Positions 1 through 9,079 of a stretch of 63,228 nucleotides of DNA are shown piece by piece. The DNA lies in assembly GCA_023451825.1 (NCBI GenBank), contig JAEXYA010000056.1:1-63228 (forward strand), given 5' to 3'. Made by a program: the position numbers and the translations under genes. Numbering within the stretch: the stretch's first letter is position 1; the number at the start of each line of letters is the position of its first letter. This DNA comes from Pseudomonadota bacterium. GTDB lineage: Bacteria > Pseudomonadota > Alphaproteobacteria > Rhizobiales > Xanthobacteraceae. Below the pieces are notes generated by a model that did not search any database, was not told the origin of the DNA, and saw only the letters and a list, made by a program, of their open reading frames with translations.

Positions 1-1594
1 AAGACCCCCTCTCCCGCTTTTGGGGGGGGGGGGCTGGGGGGGGGGTGCCCCCCGTGGCGTCAGAGCGTGGGGCGCCCCCACCCCGGCCCTCCCCCGCAAG
101 CGCGGGAGAGGGAGAAGACACCTGCGCCGCCCAGCGCTCGGCGAGTTGCCGCGCGCTCGATGCGCGCTGCGAACGGTCGCGGCGGAACTGATCGAGACGA
201 TGGTCGAGATCGACGCTGTCGCCGCCAAGGCCGCGTTCGGTGAGGATCGCGGCGATCTCGGCAGCGTCCTCGGCATAACCGAACCGCGCGGAATCCACGA
301 TCATGCGCGCGAGGCGCGGCGGCAGCGCCAGCGCCCGCAGCGCCCGCCCTTCATCGGTGATGCGGCCATCGCCATCCAGCGCCCCGAGTTCGACCAGCAA
401 GCTGCGCGCTTCCTTCAGCGCAGGCAGCGGCGGCGGATCGAGAAACGTCAACTCCGCGGGATCGCCGACACCCCATTGCGCGCAATCGAGCAGCAGCGTG
501 GAGAGATCGGCGCTGAGAATTTCCGGTTGCGTATAGGCCGGCAGCGAGGCCGTCTGCGGCTCGTCCCACAGGCGATAGCAGACACCGGGCTCGGTTCTCC
601 CGGCACGACCGCGGCGCTGATCCACTGCGGCGCGCGCAGCACGCACGGTTTCGAGGCGCGTAAGGCCGATATCGGGCTCATAGCGCGGCACACGCGCGAG
701 CCCGCAATCCACGACAATGCGCACGCCTTCGATGGTGAGTGAGGTCTCGGCGATGGAGGTGGCGAGCACCACTTTGCGCTGGCCCTTGGGGGCCGGCTGG
801 ATGGCGCGATCCTGCACGGCGGCATCAAGAGCACCGAACAGGGGCACGATCTCGATGGAGGCATCCTGCACGCGTTCGGCGAGAAAACGCTCGGTACGGC
901 GGATTTCGGCGGCGCCGGGGAGGAAGGCCAGCACGGAGCCACTGTCAGCGCGCAGCGCCGATGCAATGGCATCGGCCATCTGCCGTTCGATCTGGACGTC
1001 CGGCTTGCGGCCGAGATAGCGGGTCTCCACCGGAAAGGCGCGGCCCTCGCTGGCGACAACGGGAGCATCACCAAGCAGTTTCGCGATCCGTGCGCCATCG
1101 ATGGTGGCAGACATGACGAGGATGCGCAGATCCTCGCGCAGGCCAGTCTGCGCGTCGCGGGCCAGCGCTAGACCGAGATCGGCATCGAGGGAGCGCTCGT
1201 GAAACTCGTCGAACAGCACGGCGCCGACACCGGACAGTTCGGGGTCGTCCAGAATCTGCCGAGCGAAGATGCCTTCGGTAACGACCTCGATGCGCGTATT
1301 GCGCGAGACCTTCGAGCCGAAGCGCACGCGATAGCCGACCGTCTCGCCGGTCCGTTCGCCCAGCGTCTTGGCCATCCGCTCGGCGCTGGCGCGCGCGGCG
1401 ATGCGGCGTGGCTCCAGCATGATGATCTTCTTGCCCTGCAGCCAGGGCGCATCGAGCAGGGCCAGGGGCACGCGTGTGGTCTTGCCGGCACCGGGCGGCG
1501 CCACCAGCACGGCGGCATTGGCCGCTTGCAGCGTGCCCGCAAGGTCGTCCAAGACGGCATCGATGGGCAAAGATGTACCGAAAGTCCGTGTCAT
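1..1594 (-). CDS. hrpB: ATP-dependent helicase HrpB, 3' end beyond window
   Basis: Superfamily 2 DEAH-type helicase of the HrpB family, a putative RNA helicase. The reading frame starts at the ATG ending at 1594 (MTRTFGTSLPIDAVL) and stays open to the left edge, giving about 531 residues of a family usually near 820. Walker A PPGAGKT lies at about 1480-1501, a DEFH box at about 1202-1210, and motif VI (QRRGRAGRTEPG) near 575-610. The last 40 codons in the window read through a G-rich palindromic repeat (6-114) without a stop, encoding a Pro/Gly-rich stretch that begins SPSPALAGEGRGGG. That stretch is not helicase-like. I cannot see whether the normal C-terminal domain resumes beyond the edge, so the gene may carry an insertion or be disrupted. 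Confidence 0.85.
   Translation of the reverse strand, partial: MTRTFGTSLPIDAVLDDLAGTLQAANAAVLVAPPGAGKTTRVPLALLDAPWLQGKKIIMLEPRRIAARASAERMAKTLGERTGETVGYRVRFGSKVSRNTRIEVVTEGIFARQILDDPELSGVGAVLFDEFHERSLDADLGLALARDAQTGLREDLRILVMSATIDGARIAKLLGDAPVVASEGRAFPVETRYLGRKPDVQIERQMADAIASALRADSGSVLAFLPGAAEIRRTERFLAERVQDASIEIVPLFGALDAAVQDRAIQPAPKGQRKVVLATSIAETSLTIEGVRIVVDCGLARVPRYEPDIGLTRLETVRAARAAVDQRRGRAGRTEPGVCYRLWDEPQTASLPAYTQPEILSADLSTLLLDCAQWGVGDPAELTFLDPPPLPALKEARSLLVELGALDGDGRITDEGRALRALALPPRLARMIVDSARFGYAEDAAEIAAILTERGLGGDSVDLDHRLDQFRRDRSQRASSARQLAERWAAQVSSPSPALAGEGRGGGAPRSDATGGTPPPAPPPQKRERGS
6..114. repeat. Palindromic repeat inside hrpB with G12 and G10 tracts
   Basis: An imperfect inverted repeat. 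The left part (ctctcccgctttt and G-runs) pairs with the right part (caccccggccctcccccgc and gcgggagag) around a loop near 52-67. It contains uninterrupted G runs at 22-33 (12 G) and 36-45 (10 G). It resembles the class of short palindromic repeats found elsewhere between genes in this window, but here it lies within an open reading frame. The homopolymers could be assembly errors at a contig end, or slippage-prone sites. Confidence 0.7.
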
Positions 1595-1742
1595 GAAACC
1601 CGCAAATGTTAACGCCCATTAACCAGCCGCGGAAACTCGCGCAAGCGTGACCATCCGATCACCATTTTCGATGGATACTGCAAGGCAATTGAAACCGATT
1701 GTCCCGATCATGCCGCCCAACAAGAGGGCGCCGGCAGGGATC

Positions 1743-2819
1743 ATGATGACCACAAGCGGCACATATGCGGGCGCCGAGCGCGCCATTGCATCGGAACGCG
1801 TCGCAACGGAGCGCGTGGACTGGGTCGATTACGCGAAGGGCATCTGCATCATCATGGTGGTGATGATGCATTCGGTGCTGGGTACCGAACTGGCCGCCGG
1901 CCAGACCGGCTACATGCATTACGTCGTCGAATTCGCCAAACCGTTCCGGATGCCGGATTTCTTCCTGATCTCGGGCCTTTTCCTGGCGCGGGTGATCGAC
2001 CGCGACTGGCGCACCTATCTCGACCGCAAGGTTGTCCATTTCCTGTATTTCTACGTGCTGTGGGTCACCATCCAGTTCGGCTTCAAGGCGCCGAGCTTCG
2101 CCGCCGAGCACGGCTGGCCCTATGTGATCAAGCTCTATCTGTTGTCCTATATCGATCCGTTCGGCACGCTCTGGTTCATCTATCTGCTGCCGGTGTTTTT
2201 CGTGCTGACCAAGGCGGTGCGCAATGTGCATCCAGCGTTGATCTGGGGCATCGCCGCGCTGCTGGAGAGCCTGCATATCGTCACCGGTTGGACCGCGATC
2301 GACGAATTCTGCGCGCGCTTCGTCTATTTCTATTCCGGCTACCTGTTTGCGACCCAGGTTTTCGCGCTGTCCGACAAAGCCCGTGCCAAGCCTATCCTTG
2401 CTCTCGTTGGTCTCGCCGCCTGGGCCGTCGCAAATGCTGCGCTGGTGCATGGCGGCGTGAGCGAATGGCCGGTGATGTCGCTCGCGCTCGGCTTTGCCGG
2501 CGCCGTGGCGATCATCGTGGTCGGCACCTTGCTGGCGAAGATGCAGTGGCTGGGTTTTGTGCGCTTCCTCGGCGAGCATTCCATCGTGGTCTATCTCGCC
2601 TTCTTCCTGCCGATGGCCACGGCCCGCGCCGTGCTGCTGAAGTTCGCTCCGCTCGATATCGGCACCATTGCGCTCCTCGTCACCGTCAGTGGCGTGGTCG
2701 GCGCATTGGTGATCTGGTGGCTGGCGCTGCGCCTGCGCGCCAATTTCCTGTTCGAACGGCCGCAGGCGTTCTGGATCGCGCCGAAGAAGCAAAGCCCGCG
2801 GCTGCAGGCGGCGGAATGA
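1743..2819 (+). CDS. Acyltransferase-3 family membrane protein
   Basis: Integral membrane acyltransferase of the acyltransferase-3 / YcfT-like family, which moves acyl (often acetyl) groups onto sugars or other envelope molecules. The N-terminal motif VDWVDYAKGICIIMVVMMHS is the family signature, followed by about ten hydrophobic segments and a short cytoplasmic tail. I chose the ATG at 1743 because AGGGA precedes it at a suitable distance; an in-frame ATG at 1746 is equally possible and one at 1668 lacks a clear ribosome site. The gene is divergent from hrpB and stands alone before a palindromic repeat. The substrate is unknown. Confidence 0.8.
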   Translation: MMTTSGTYAGAERAIASERVATERVDWVDYAKGICIIMVVMMHSVLGTELAAGQTGYMHYVVEFAKPFRMPDFFLISGLFLARVIDRDWRTYLDRKVVHFLYFYVLWVTIQFGFKAPSFAAEHGWPYVIKLYLLSYIDPFGTLWFIYLLPVFFVLTKAVRNVHPALIWGIAALLESLHIVTGWTAIDEFCARFVYFYSGYLFATQVFALSDKARAKPILALVGLAAWAVANAALVHGGVSEWPVMSLALGFAGAVAIIVVGTLLAKMQWLGFVRFLGEHSIVVYLAFFLPMATARAVLLKFAPLDIGTIALLVTVSGVVGALVIWWLALRLRANFLFERPQAFWIAPKKQSPRLQAAE

Positions 2820-2823
2820 CACG

Positions 2824-2917
2824 GCCGTAGGGCGGATGAGCGAAGCGTCATCCGCCGCGGAGTTTCAGCTTTTAACTCGGCCGGCGGATTACGCCTTCGG
2901 CTCATCCGCCCTACGGC
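2824..2917. repeat. Palindromic intergenic repeat (GTAGGGCGGATGAG family)
   Basis: Inverted repeat with arms beginning gccgtagggcggatgag and ending ctcatccgccctacggc, around a centre near 2870. It starts 5 nt after the acyltransferase stop codon and could act as a transcript 3' hairpin. Confidence 0.8.
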
Positions 2918-2976
2918 TGAGTTTCAACACGGGAACGGGGACTGTCATTCGCCGCAAAAATCCTTAAATTGCGGCC

Positions 2977-5900
2977 ATGTCGAAAGCCCCCGCAAAAGCC
3001 TCCGCCGCTACCGCCACATCCAGCCCGAATGCCCCCGGCAAAGGCGACCACGTCTTTCTGGTGGACGGCTCGTCCTACATCTTCCGCGCCTATCACGCGC
3101 TGCCACCGCTGAACCGCAAGTCCGACGGGCTGCAGGTCAATGCGGTGCTCGGCTTCTGCAACATGCTGTGGAAACTGATGCGCGACATGCCGGCGGACAA
3201 CCGGCCAACGCATCTGGCGATCATCTTCGACAAGTCGGAGGTCACCTTCCGCAACAAGCTCTATCCGGAATACAAGGCACACCGGCCGCCGGCACCGGAC
3301 GACCTGATCCCGCAATTCGCGCTGATCCGCGATGCCGTGCGCGCCTTCGACCTGCCCTGCATCGAACAGGGCGGCTTCGAGGCCGACGACCTGATCGCGA
3401 CCTATGTGCGACAGGCCTGCGAGCGCGGCGCCAGCGCCACCATCGTGTCGTCCGACAAGGACCTGATGCAGCTCGTGACCGACTGCGTGGTCATGTATGA
3501 CACCATGAAGGATCGCCGCCTTGGCGTCGCCGAGGTGATCGAGAAGTTCGGCGTGCCGCCAGAGAAGGTCGTCGAGGTGCAGGCGCTGGCCGGCGACAGC
3601 GTCGACAACGTGCCGGGCGTGCCGGGCATCGGCATCAAGACCGCGGCGCAGCTGATCACCGAATATGGCGACCTGGAAACCTTGCTGAACAGGGCGTCCG
3701 AGATCAAGCAGCCGAAGCGCCGGGAGTCGCTGATCGAACATGCGGAGAAGGCGCGCATTTCGCGGCAGCTGGTGCTGCTCGACGACAAGGTGGCGCTCGA
3801 CGTGCCGCTGGATGATCTCGCGGTGCATGAACCGGATGCGCGAAAACTGATCGCGTTCCTGAAGCGGATGGAGTTCACGACGCTGACGCGGCGTGTGGCG
3901 GAGTATTCGCATATCGATGTGGCGGATGTTGCAGCGGAAGCGGAATGCGGCTCAGTCAAGCCGGCTGCGAAAGGTGGCGGCGAAGCGGGCGGCCAGGGTG
4001 GTGACTTGTTCGGCGATACCGAACAGGTGCCGGTGGCAAAGAAGAAAGCCAACGGCACGGGCGCCCATGCGACTGGTCCTGGCGGCAAGGATGTACTCAC
4101 ACCGGCGGCCTTGGCCAAGGCCCGTGCGGACGCTGCACGCGAGACGCCGGTGAAGCGCGATGGCTACAAGACGATCCGCAGCCGCGCTGACCTCGGCAAA
4201 TGGATCGCGCGCATCCTCGATACCGGCTACGTCGCGTTTGAAGCCAAGGCCAGCTCCATCGATCCGATGCAGGCCGACGTTGTCGGCATCGCGCTGGCGC
4301 TCGGCCCGAACGATGCGGCCTATATCCCCTTTGCACATCGCCAGTCCGGCGACGGTGCCGGACTGTTCGCAGCCGATCTTGAACCCGATCAGCTCAAGAC
4401 CGCCGATGCACTGGAAGCGCTGAAGCCGCTGCTGGAAACGCCGGGCTTGCTCAAGATCGGCTTCAACATCAAGTTCACCGCGGTGCTGCTCGCGCAGCAC
4501 GGCGTCACTTTGCGCAATCATGACGATGTGCAGTTGATGTCCTACGCGCTGGATGCCGGCCGCAATGCGCATGGGCTGGAGGCGCTGGCGGATAGCTGGC
4601 TCGGCCACGCCGTGCTCACTTATGGCGAGATTATCGGCTCGGGCAAGGGCAAGCTCACTTACGAGCAAGTGAAGATCGACCGCGCCACCGAATATGCGGC
4701 CGAAGATGCCGACGTGCTGCTGCGTCTGTGGACCGTCCTGAAGCCGCGCCTTGCAGCCGAACGCATGAACACGGTCTACGAGACGCTGGAGCGGCCGCTG
4801 ATCTCCGTGCTGGCACGGATGGAGCGCCGCGGCATTTCGATCGACAGGCAGGTGCTGTCAAAGCTCTCGGCAGACTTCGCGCAGACGGCCGCGCGGATCG
4901 AAGCCGAGATCAAGGAGATAGCCGGCGAGGACCTCAATATCGGCAGCCCGAAGCAGCTCGGCGATGTGCTGTTCGGCAAGATGGGCCTGCCCGGCGGCAG
5001 CAAGACCAAGACCGGTGCATGGTCTACGTCTGCGCAGGTGCTGGATGACCTCGCCGAACAGGGCCACGAATTCCCGCGCAAAATTCTCGAATGGCGGCAA
5101 GTGTCAAAACTGCGCTCGACCTATACGGATGCACTGCCGACTTACGTGCATCCGCAGACGCATCGGGTGCATACGACTTACGCGCTGGCCGCCACCACCA
5201 CGGGGCGGCTCTCATCGAACGAACCGAACCTGCAGAACATCCCGGTGCGCACCGAGGACGGGCGGAAAATTCGCCGCGCTTTCATCGCGAGTGAGGGGCA
5301 CAAGCTTGTGTCGGCGGACTATTCGCAGATCGAATTGCGTCTGCTGTCGGAAGTGGCCGAAGTGCCGGCACTGCGTACAGCGTTTCAAGAGGGCATCGAC
5401 ATTCATGCGATGACGGCGTCGGAGATGTTCGGCGTGCCTGTGAAGGACATGCCGGCCGAGGTGCGCCGCCGCGCCAAGGCGATCAATTTCGGCATCATCT
5501 ACGGCATCTCGGCCTTCGGCCTCGCCAACCAGCTGAGCATTCCGCGCGAAGAGGCCGGCGCCTATATCAAGAAGTACTTCGAGCGCTTCCCCGGCATCCG
5601 CGCTTACATGGATCAAACCCGCGATTTCTGCCGGGAGCATGGCTATGTGACCACGCTGTTCGGTCGCAAGTGCCACTACCCCGAGATCAAGGCGAGCAAT
5701 CCGTCGGTGCGGGCCTTCAACGAGCGCGCGGCGATCAACGCGCGCTTGCAGGGCACCGCGGCCGATATCATCCGCCGCGCGATGAGCCGCATGGAAGATG
5801 CGCTGGCGGAAAAGAAGCTGTCAGCAAAAATGCTGTTGCAGGTGCATGACGAACTGATTTTCGAAGTACCGGACGACGAGGTGGCCGCAACGCTGCCGGT

Positions 5901-6003
5901 GGTGCAGCATGTGATGCAGGACGCGCCCTTCCCGGCCGTGCTGCTGTCGGTGCCGCTGCAGGTAGACGCACGGGCGGCGGAGAACTGGGAAGAGGCGCAT
6001 TGA
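2977..6003 (+). CDS. polA: DNA polymerase I
   Basis: Three-domain DNA polymerase I of 1008 aa, acting in Okazaki fragment processing and repair. The N-terminal 5'-nuclease domain opens with FLVDGSSYIFRAYHALPPL. A low-complexity linker covers about residues 325-395. The polymerase domain has motif A DYSQIELR (Asp781), motif B RRRAKAINFG (Lys834, Phe838) and motif C QVHDELIFE (Asp958). The middle 3'-5' exonuclease domain looks damaged: ExoI reads FEAKAS (Glu422, Lys424) where proofreading enzymes have DxE, and ExoII reads NIKFT (Thr501) in place of the catalytic Asp. ExoIII YAAEDAD (Tyr573, Asp577) is kept. The ATG has no clear ribosome site and sits 7 nt after a TTAAAT hexamer, so the message may be leaderless. 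Confidence 0.97.
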   Translation: MSKAPAKASAATATSSPNAPGKGDHVFLVDGSSYIFRAYHALPPLNRKSDGLQVNAVLGFCNMLWKLMRDMPADNRPTHLAIIFDKSEVTFRNKLYPEYKAHRPPAPDDLIPQFALIRDAVRAFDLPCIEQGGFEADDLIATYVRQACERGASATIVSSDKDLMQLVTDCVVMYDTMKDRRLGVAEVIEKFGVPPEKVVEVQALAGDSVDNVPGVPGIGIKTAAQLITEYGDLETLLNRASEIKQPKRRESLIEHAEKARISRQLVLLDDKVALDVPLDDLAVHEPDARKLIAFLKRMEFTTLTRRVAEYSHIDVADVAAEAECGSVKPAAKGGGEAGGQGGDLFGDTEQVPVAKKKANGTGAHATGPGGKDVLTPAALAKARADAARETPVKRDGYKTIRSRADLGKWIARILDTGYVAFEAKASSIDPMQADVVGIALALGPNDAAYIPFAHRQSGDGAGLFAADLEPDQLKTADALEALKPLLETPGLLKIGFNIKFTAVLLAQHGVTLRNHDDVQLMSYALDAGRNAHGLEALADSWLGHAVLTYGEIIGSGKGKLTYEQVKIDRATEYAAEDADVLLRLWTVLKPRLAAERMNTVYETLERPLISVLARMERRGISIDRQVLSKLSADFAQTAARIEAEIKEIAGEDLNIGSPKQLGDVLFGKMGLPGGSKTKTGAWSTSAQVLDDLAEQGHEFPRKILEWRQVSKLRSTYTDALPTYVHPQTHRVHTTYALAATTTGRLSSNEPNLQNIPVRTEDGRKIRRAFIASEGHKLVSADYSQIELRLLSEVAEVPALRTAFQEGIDIHAMTASEMFGVPVKDMPAEVRRRAKAINFGIIYGISAFGLANQLSIPREEAGAYIKKYFERFPGIRAYMDQTRDFCREHGYVTTLFGRKCHYPEIKASNPSVRAFNERAAINARLQGTAADIIRRAMSRMEDALAEKKLSAKMLLQVHDELIFEVPDDEVAATLPVVQHVMQDAPFPAVLLSVPLQVDARAAENWEEAH

Positions 6004-6036
6004 GCGAACAGGCATCGACGCGCCGAGGCTAGTGAT

Positions 6037-6206
6037 CTCCCTCCCCCAAGCCGCATAGCGGCGCAGTGGGGAGGGTCCGCCGATAGGCGGGGGTGGGGTC
6101 TCTCCCCACGATCGGACGGAGTTTGGGGAAGCACCCCACCCGTCTCGAACGCTTCGCGTTCAATCCACCCTCCCCACGGCGCCGCTGCGCGGCTTGGGGG
6201 AGGGAG
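6037..6206. repeat. Long palindromic repeat (CTCCCTCCCCCAAG family), copy 1
   Basis: About 170 bp. The ends ctccctcccccaagccgc and gcggcttgggggagggag are inverted copies; the interior holds further inverted segments (ggtggggtctctcccc, gcaccccacccgtctcgaac). Related copies occur at 60218-60394 and at the right window edge from 63107. It lies between the convergent polA and GST genes. Confidence 0.9.
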
Positions 6207-6210
6207 AACC

Positions 6211-6837
6211 TCAATCCAGCTTCACCTCGAAGCCGCGCTGCACCGCCGGCCGCGCCATCAGCGTTTCGTACCAGCGCTTCACATTGGCAAAATCCTCCAG
6301 CGCCACCTTGTGGCGGGGGTGGCGCCAGGCCCAGCCGAGAATGGCGAAATCCGCCACCGACAAAGCGCCCGCGACAAATTCGTGGTCCGCCAGCCTGCGA
6401 TCCAGCACGCCATAAAGCCGGCGCGTTTCGTCGGAGAAGCGCTTGAGGCCATAGGCGCGGTCCGCCTCGTTCTCCAGCGCGATGAAATGATGCATCTGGC
6501 CGGGCATCGGGCCGAAGCCCCCCATCTGCCACATCAGCCATTCCAGCACCGGGATGCGGTCCCCCAGCGATTTCGGCAGGAACTTGCCGGTCTTCTCGCC
6601 GAGATAGAGCAGGATCGCGCCGGATTCGAACACGCTCACCGGCTTGCTGTCGGGCCCCTCGGGATCGACGATCGCCGGGATCTTGTTGTTCGGGCTGATC
6701 TTGAGGAAATCCGGCTTCTGCTGCTCGCCCTTGGCGATGTTCACCGGGAACACCTTGTAGGCCAGGCCCATTTCCTCCAGCGCGATGGAGATCTTGCGGC
6801 CGTTCGGCGTGTTCCAGGTGTGAAATTCGATGGTCAT
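6211..6837 (-). CDS. Glutathione S-transferase, YfcG-like
   Basis: A 208-aa GST with an N-terminal thioredoxin fold and a C-terminal helical domain. The segments NTPNGRKISIALEE, ISPNNKIPAIVDPEGPDSKPVSVFESGAILLYLGEKTG and WQMGGFGPMPGQMHHF match the YfcG/Ure2p-like (nu-class) group, whose studied members reduce disulfides with glutathione. The VFESGAI stretch supplies the usual glutathione gamma-glutamyl contacts. It is divergent from pyrE, with a 144-bp gap. The exact substrate cannot be read from the sequence. Confidence 0.88.
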   Translation of the reverse strand: MTIEFHTWNTPNGRKISIALEEMGLAYKVFPVNIAKGEQQKPDFLKISPNNKIPAIVDPEGPDSKPVSVFESGAILLYLGEKTGKFLPKSLGDRIPVLEWLMWQMGGFGPMPGQMHHFIALENEADRAYGLKRFSDETRRLYGVLDRRLADHEFVAGALSVADFAILGWAWRHPRHKVALEDFANVKRWYETLMARPAVQRGFEVKLD

Positions 6838-6981
6838 GCGTTTCCCTCAGTTATTTTCTCAAGCTGTATCATCGTCCGCCCTCCCCGCAAATCACTGCTG
6901 TTGACGGGGCGGCCTGCGCTCTGGCCTATCCCGCGCGGGGCCGGTAAATTGCCGCGGTTTACCCGCAAAAGAGAGATCGCC

Positions 6982-7545
6982 TTGTCCAGCACAACCGCCC
7001 GCGCCCGCCTGCATGAGATCATCCGCGACCGTTCGTTCGGTTATGGCGAGATCACGCTCGCCTCGGGCCGCAAGAGCAATTTCTACTTCAACCTGAAGCC
7101 CACCATGTGCGACCCGGAAGGCGCGGCGCTGCTGGCCGAGCTGACCTATGAGGCGCTGAAGGACGACAAGCTCGATTATGTCGGCGGCCTGGAAATGGGC
7201 GCGGTGCCGCTGGCCGGCGCGCTGGCGCAGCTGTCCTGGATGAAGGGCGCGCCGATCGGCGCCTTCTTCGTGCGCAAGAAGCCGAAGGAGCATGGCGCCC
7301 GCCTCGCCATCGAGGGCCTGACCAAGACGGAATCGCTCAAGGGCAAGCGCATCGTCATCGTCGAGGACGTCACCACCACCGGCGGCTCCGCAGTCAAGGC
7401 GCTCGACGCCGTGCGCGAGGCCGGTGCGGAAGTGGCGCTGGTGTTCACCATGGTCGACCGCGACGAAGGCGCGAGCGAGACCTTTGCTCAGGCCGGCGTG
7501 CCATTTCGCTCGCTGTTCAAGGCGTCGGAATTTCTCAAGGGTTGA
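6982..7545 (+). CDS. pyrE: Orotate phosphoribosyltransferase
   Basis: Makes orotidine 5'-phosphate from orotate and PRPP in pyrimidine synthesis. The PRPP-binding loop appears as RIVIVEDVTTTGGSAVKA, and the catalytic loop contains FFVRKKPKEHGAR. The 187-aa product begins at TTG 6982 (SSTTARARLHEIIRDRSFG), preceded by AGAGAG; the open frame extends far upstream, but that part does not resemble PyrE and overlaps the divergent GST. A TTGACG hexamer at 6901 may be the -35 element. The stop codon overlaps a possible TTG start of the next gene, so the two may be co-transcribed. Confidence 0.95.
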   Translation: MSSTTARARLHEIIRDRSFGYGEITLASGRKSNFYFNLKPTMCDPEGAALLAELTYEALKDDKLDYVGGLEMGAVPLAGALAQLSWMKGAPIGAFFVRKKPKEHGARLAIEGLTKTESLKGKRIVIVEDVTTTGGSAVKALDAVREAGAEVALVFTMVDRDEGASETFAQAGVPFRSLFKASEFLKG

Positions 7546-7598
7546 TCATCTGCGGCCTCCACGTGAGACCGATACCGTCTCTCGTGAAAGGCCTGCCT

Positions 7599-9017
7599 TT
7601 GCCCCGCTTCCTCCGCCTCGCGTTTTTCATCGTCGTTCTCAGTGCGATGCCTGGGGCTGCCTACGCAGCGGAAAGCCTCGAGGGCGCGAAACTGTCGCTG
7701 CTCTGGGCACTCCCCTTCGCCGGCATCCTGCTGTCGATCGCGACCGGGCCGGTCCTCTATCCCCATGTCTGGGAGCATCATTTCGGCAAGCTTGCCGCCT
7801 TCTGGGCGGCGCTTGTGATCGTGCCGCTGTGCCTCACGGCCGGCACCACCGCGGCGACGCATATGCTCGCCCATACGGTGCTGCTGGAATATCTGCCCTT
7901 CATCCTGCTGCTGCTGGCGCTCTTCACCGTGTCGGGTGGCATCTATCTGCAAGGCAACCTGCATGACAGCGTCTTTACCAATACGGTGCTGCTCGCTTTC
8001 GGGACTGTCATGGCCAGCATCGTCGGCACGACCGGCGCGTCGATGATCCTGATCCGGCCGCTGCTGCGCGCCAATGACGGGCGGCGTCACAATGTCCATG
8101 TGGTGGTGTTCTTCATTTTCCTGGTCTCGAACATCGGCGGCTCGCTGTCGCCGCTCGGCGATCCGCCGCTGTTTTTGGGCTTTCTGCGCGGGGTAGATTT
8201 CTTCTGGACCACGCGGCACATCTTCCCCGACACGCTGTTCGTTGCCGGTATCGTGCTGGCGATCTTCATGGTGCTCGATATTTATCTGCATCGTCGTGAG
8301 AATCGCTTGCCCAAGATCAAGGATCCGACACCAGACGCGCCGCTGCGCCTGCACGGCAAAGTCAATCTGCTGCTGCTTCTCGTCATCGTCGGCGCGATCC
8401 TGATGAGCGGCAGCTGGAAGCCGGGCATCTCCTGGACCGTGCTCGGCACGACGGTCGAATTGCAGAACCTGCTGCGCGATACCCTTCTCGTCCTCGTCAC
8501 CTTTGCATCGCTGGCGCTGACGGAAGCCGGGCATCGCAAGGCCAATGATTTCAAATGGGGCCCGATTGCGGAGGTCGCGATCCTGTTCGCCGGCATCTTC
8601 ATCTGCATCTTGCCGGTGATGGCGTCGCTGCAGGCCGGCGCAAATGGCTCGTTCGCGCCGCTGATCGCGCTCGTCACCAATGCCGATGGCACGCCCAACA
8701 ATGCTGCCTATTTCTGGCTGACCGGCGGCCTCTCCTCGTTCCTCGACAATGCCCCGACCTATCTCGTCTTCTTCGAGCTCGCCGGTGGCGATGCAAAGAC
8801 ACTGATGACAACGGGCGCGGCAACGCTGGCTGCGATTTCCGCCGGCGCCGTGTTCATGGGCGCGAACACCTATATCGGCAATGCACCAAACTTCATGGTC
8901 TATGCCATCGCGCGCGACGCCGGCGTGAAGATGCCGAGCTTCTTCGCTTATATGCTGTGGTCGGGCGCCGTTCTCGTCCCGGTCTTCCTGCTGGCGACAT
9001 GGGTGTTCTTCATCTAG
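7599..9017 (+). CDS. Sodium:proton antiporter, ion-transporter superfamily (NhaD / citrate-transporter type)
   Basis: Polytopic inner-membrane carrier with about 11-12 hydrophobic segments. Conserved pieces include VSNIGGSLSPLGDPPLFLGF, a re-entrant-type loop, and in the second half SSFLDNAPTYLVFFELAG and GANTYIGNAPNFMVYAIA, which repeats the NAP motif. These mark the NhaD/citrate-transporter group, annotated as sodium:proton antiporters. The protein starts with a signal-like segment (PRFLRLAFFIVVLSAMPGAAYA). I chose TTG 7599 because AAAGG lies 7 nt upstream; GTG 7584 or TTG 7542 (overlapping the pyrE stop) are alternatives. The ions carried are inferred from the family only. Confidence 0.8.
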   Translation: MPRFLRLAFFIVVLSAMPGAAYAAESLEGAKLSLLWALPFAGILLSIATGPVLYPHVWEHHFGKLAAFWAALVIVPLCLTAGTTAATHMLAHTVLLEYLPFILLLLALFTVSGGIYLQGNLHDSVFTNTVLLAFGTVMASIVGTTGASMILIRPLLRANDGRRHNVHVVVFFIFLVSNIGGSLSPLGDPPLFLGFLRGVDFFWTTRHIFPDTLFVAGIVLAIFMVLDIYLHRRENRLPKIKDPTPDAPLRLHGKVNLLLLLVIVGAILMSGSWKPGISWTVLGTTVELQNLLRDTLLVLVTFASLALTEAGHRKANDFKWGPIAEVAILFAGIFICILPVMASLQAGANGSFAPLIALVTNADGTPNNAAYFWLTGGLSSFLDNAPTYLVFFELAGGDAKTLMTTGAATLAAISAGAVFMGANTYIGNAPNFMVYAIARDAGVKMPSFFAYMLWSGAVLVPVFLLATWVFFI

Positions 9018-9079
9018 CCGGCCGCACCTATGGTTACCTCGCATTTACCATAACCGCCTAACCTCGCGCCCAAACCGGA

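Noticed and set aside
6310..6981. Upstream extension of the pyrE frame to about 411 aa
   Set aside because: It is antisense to the GST gene, and the PyrE family starts at the TTG at 6982.
7488..9044. 518-aa minus-strand open frame opposite the antiporter
   Set aside because: Very rich in Gln, Arg, Asp and Glu, as expected from reading membrane-protein codons backwards; overlaps a convincing transporter.
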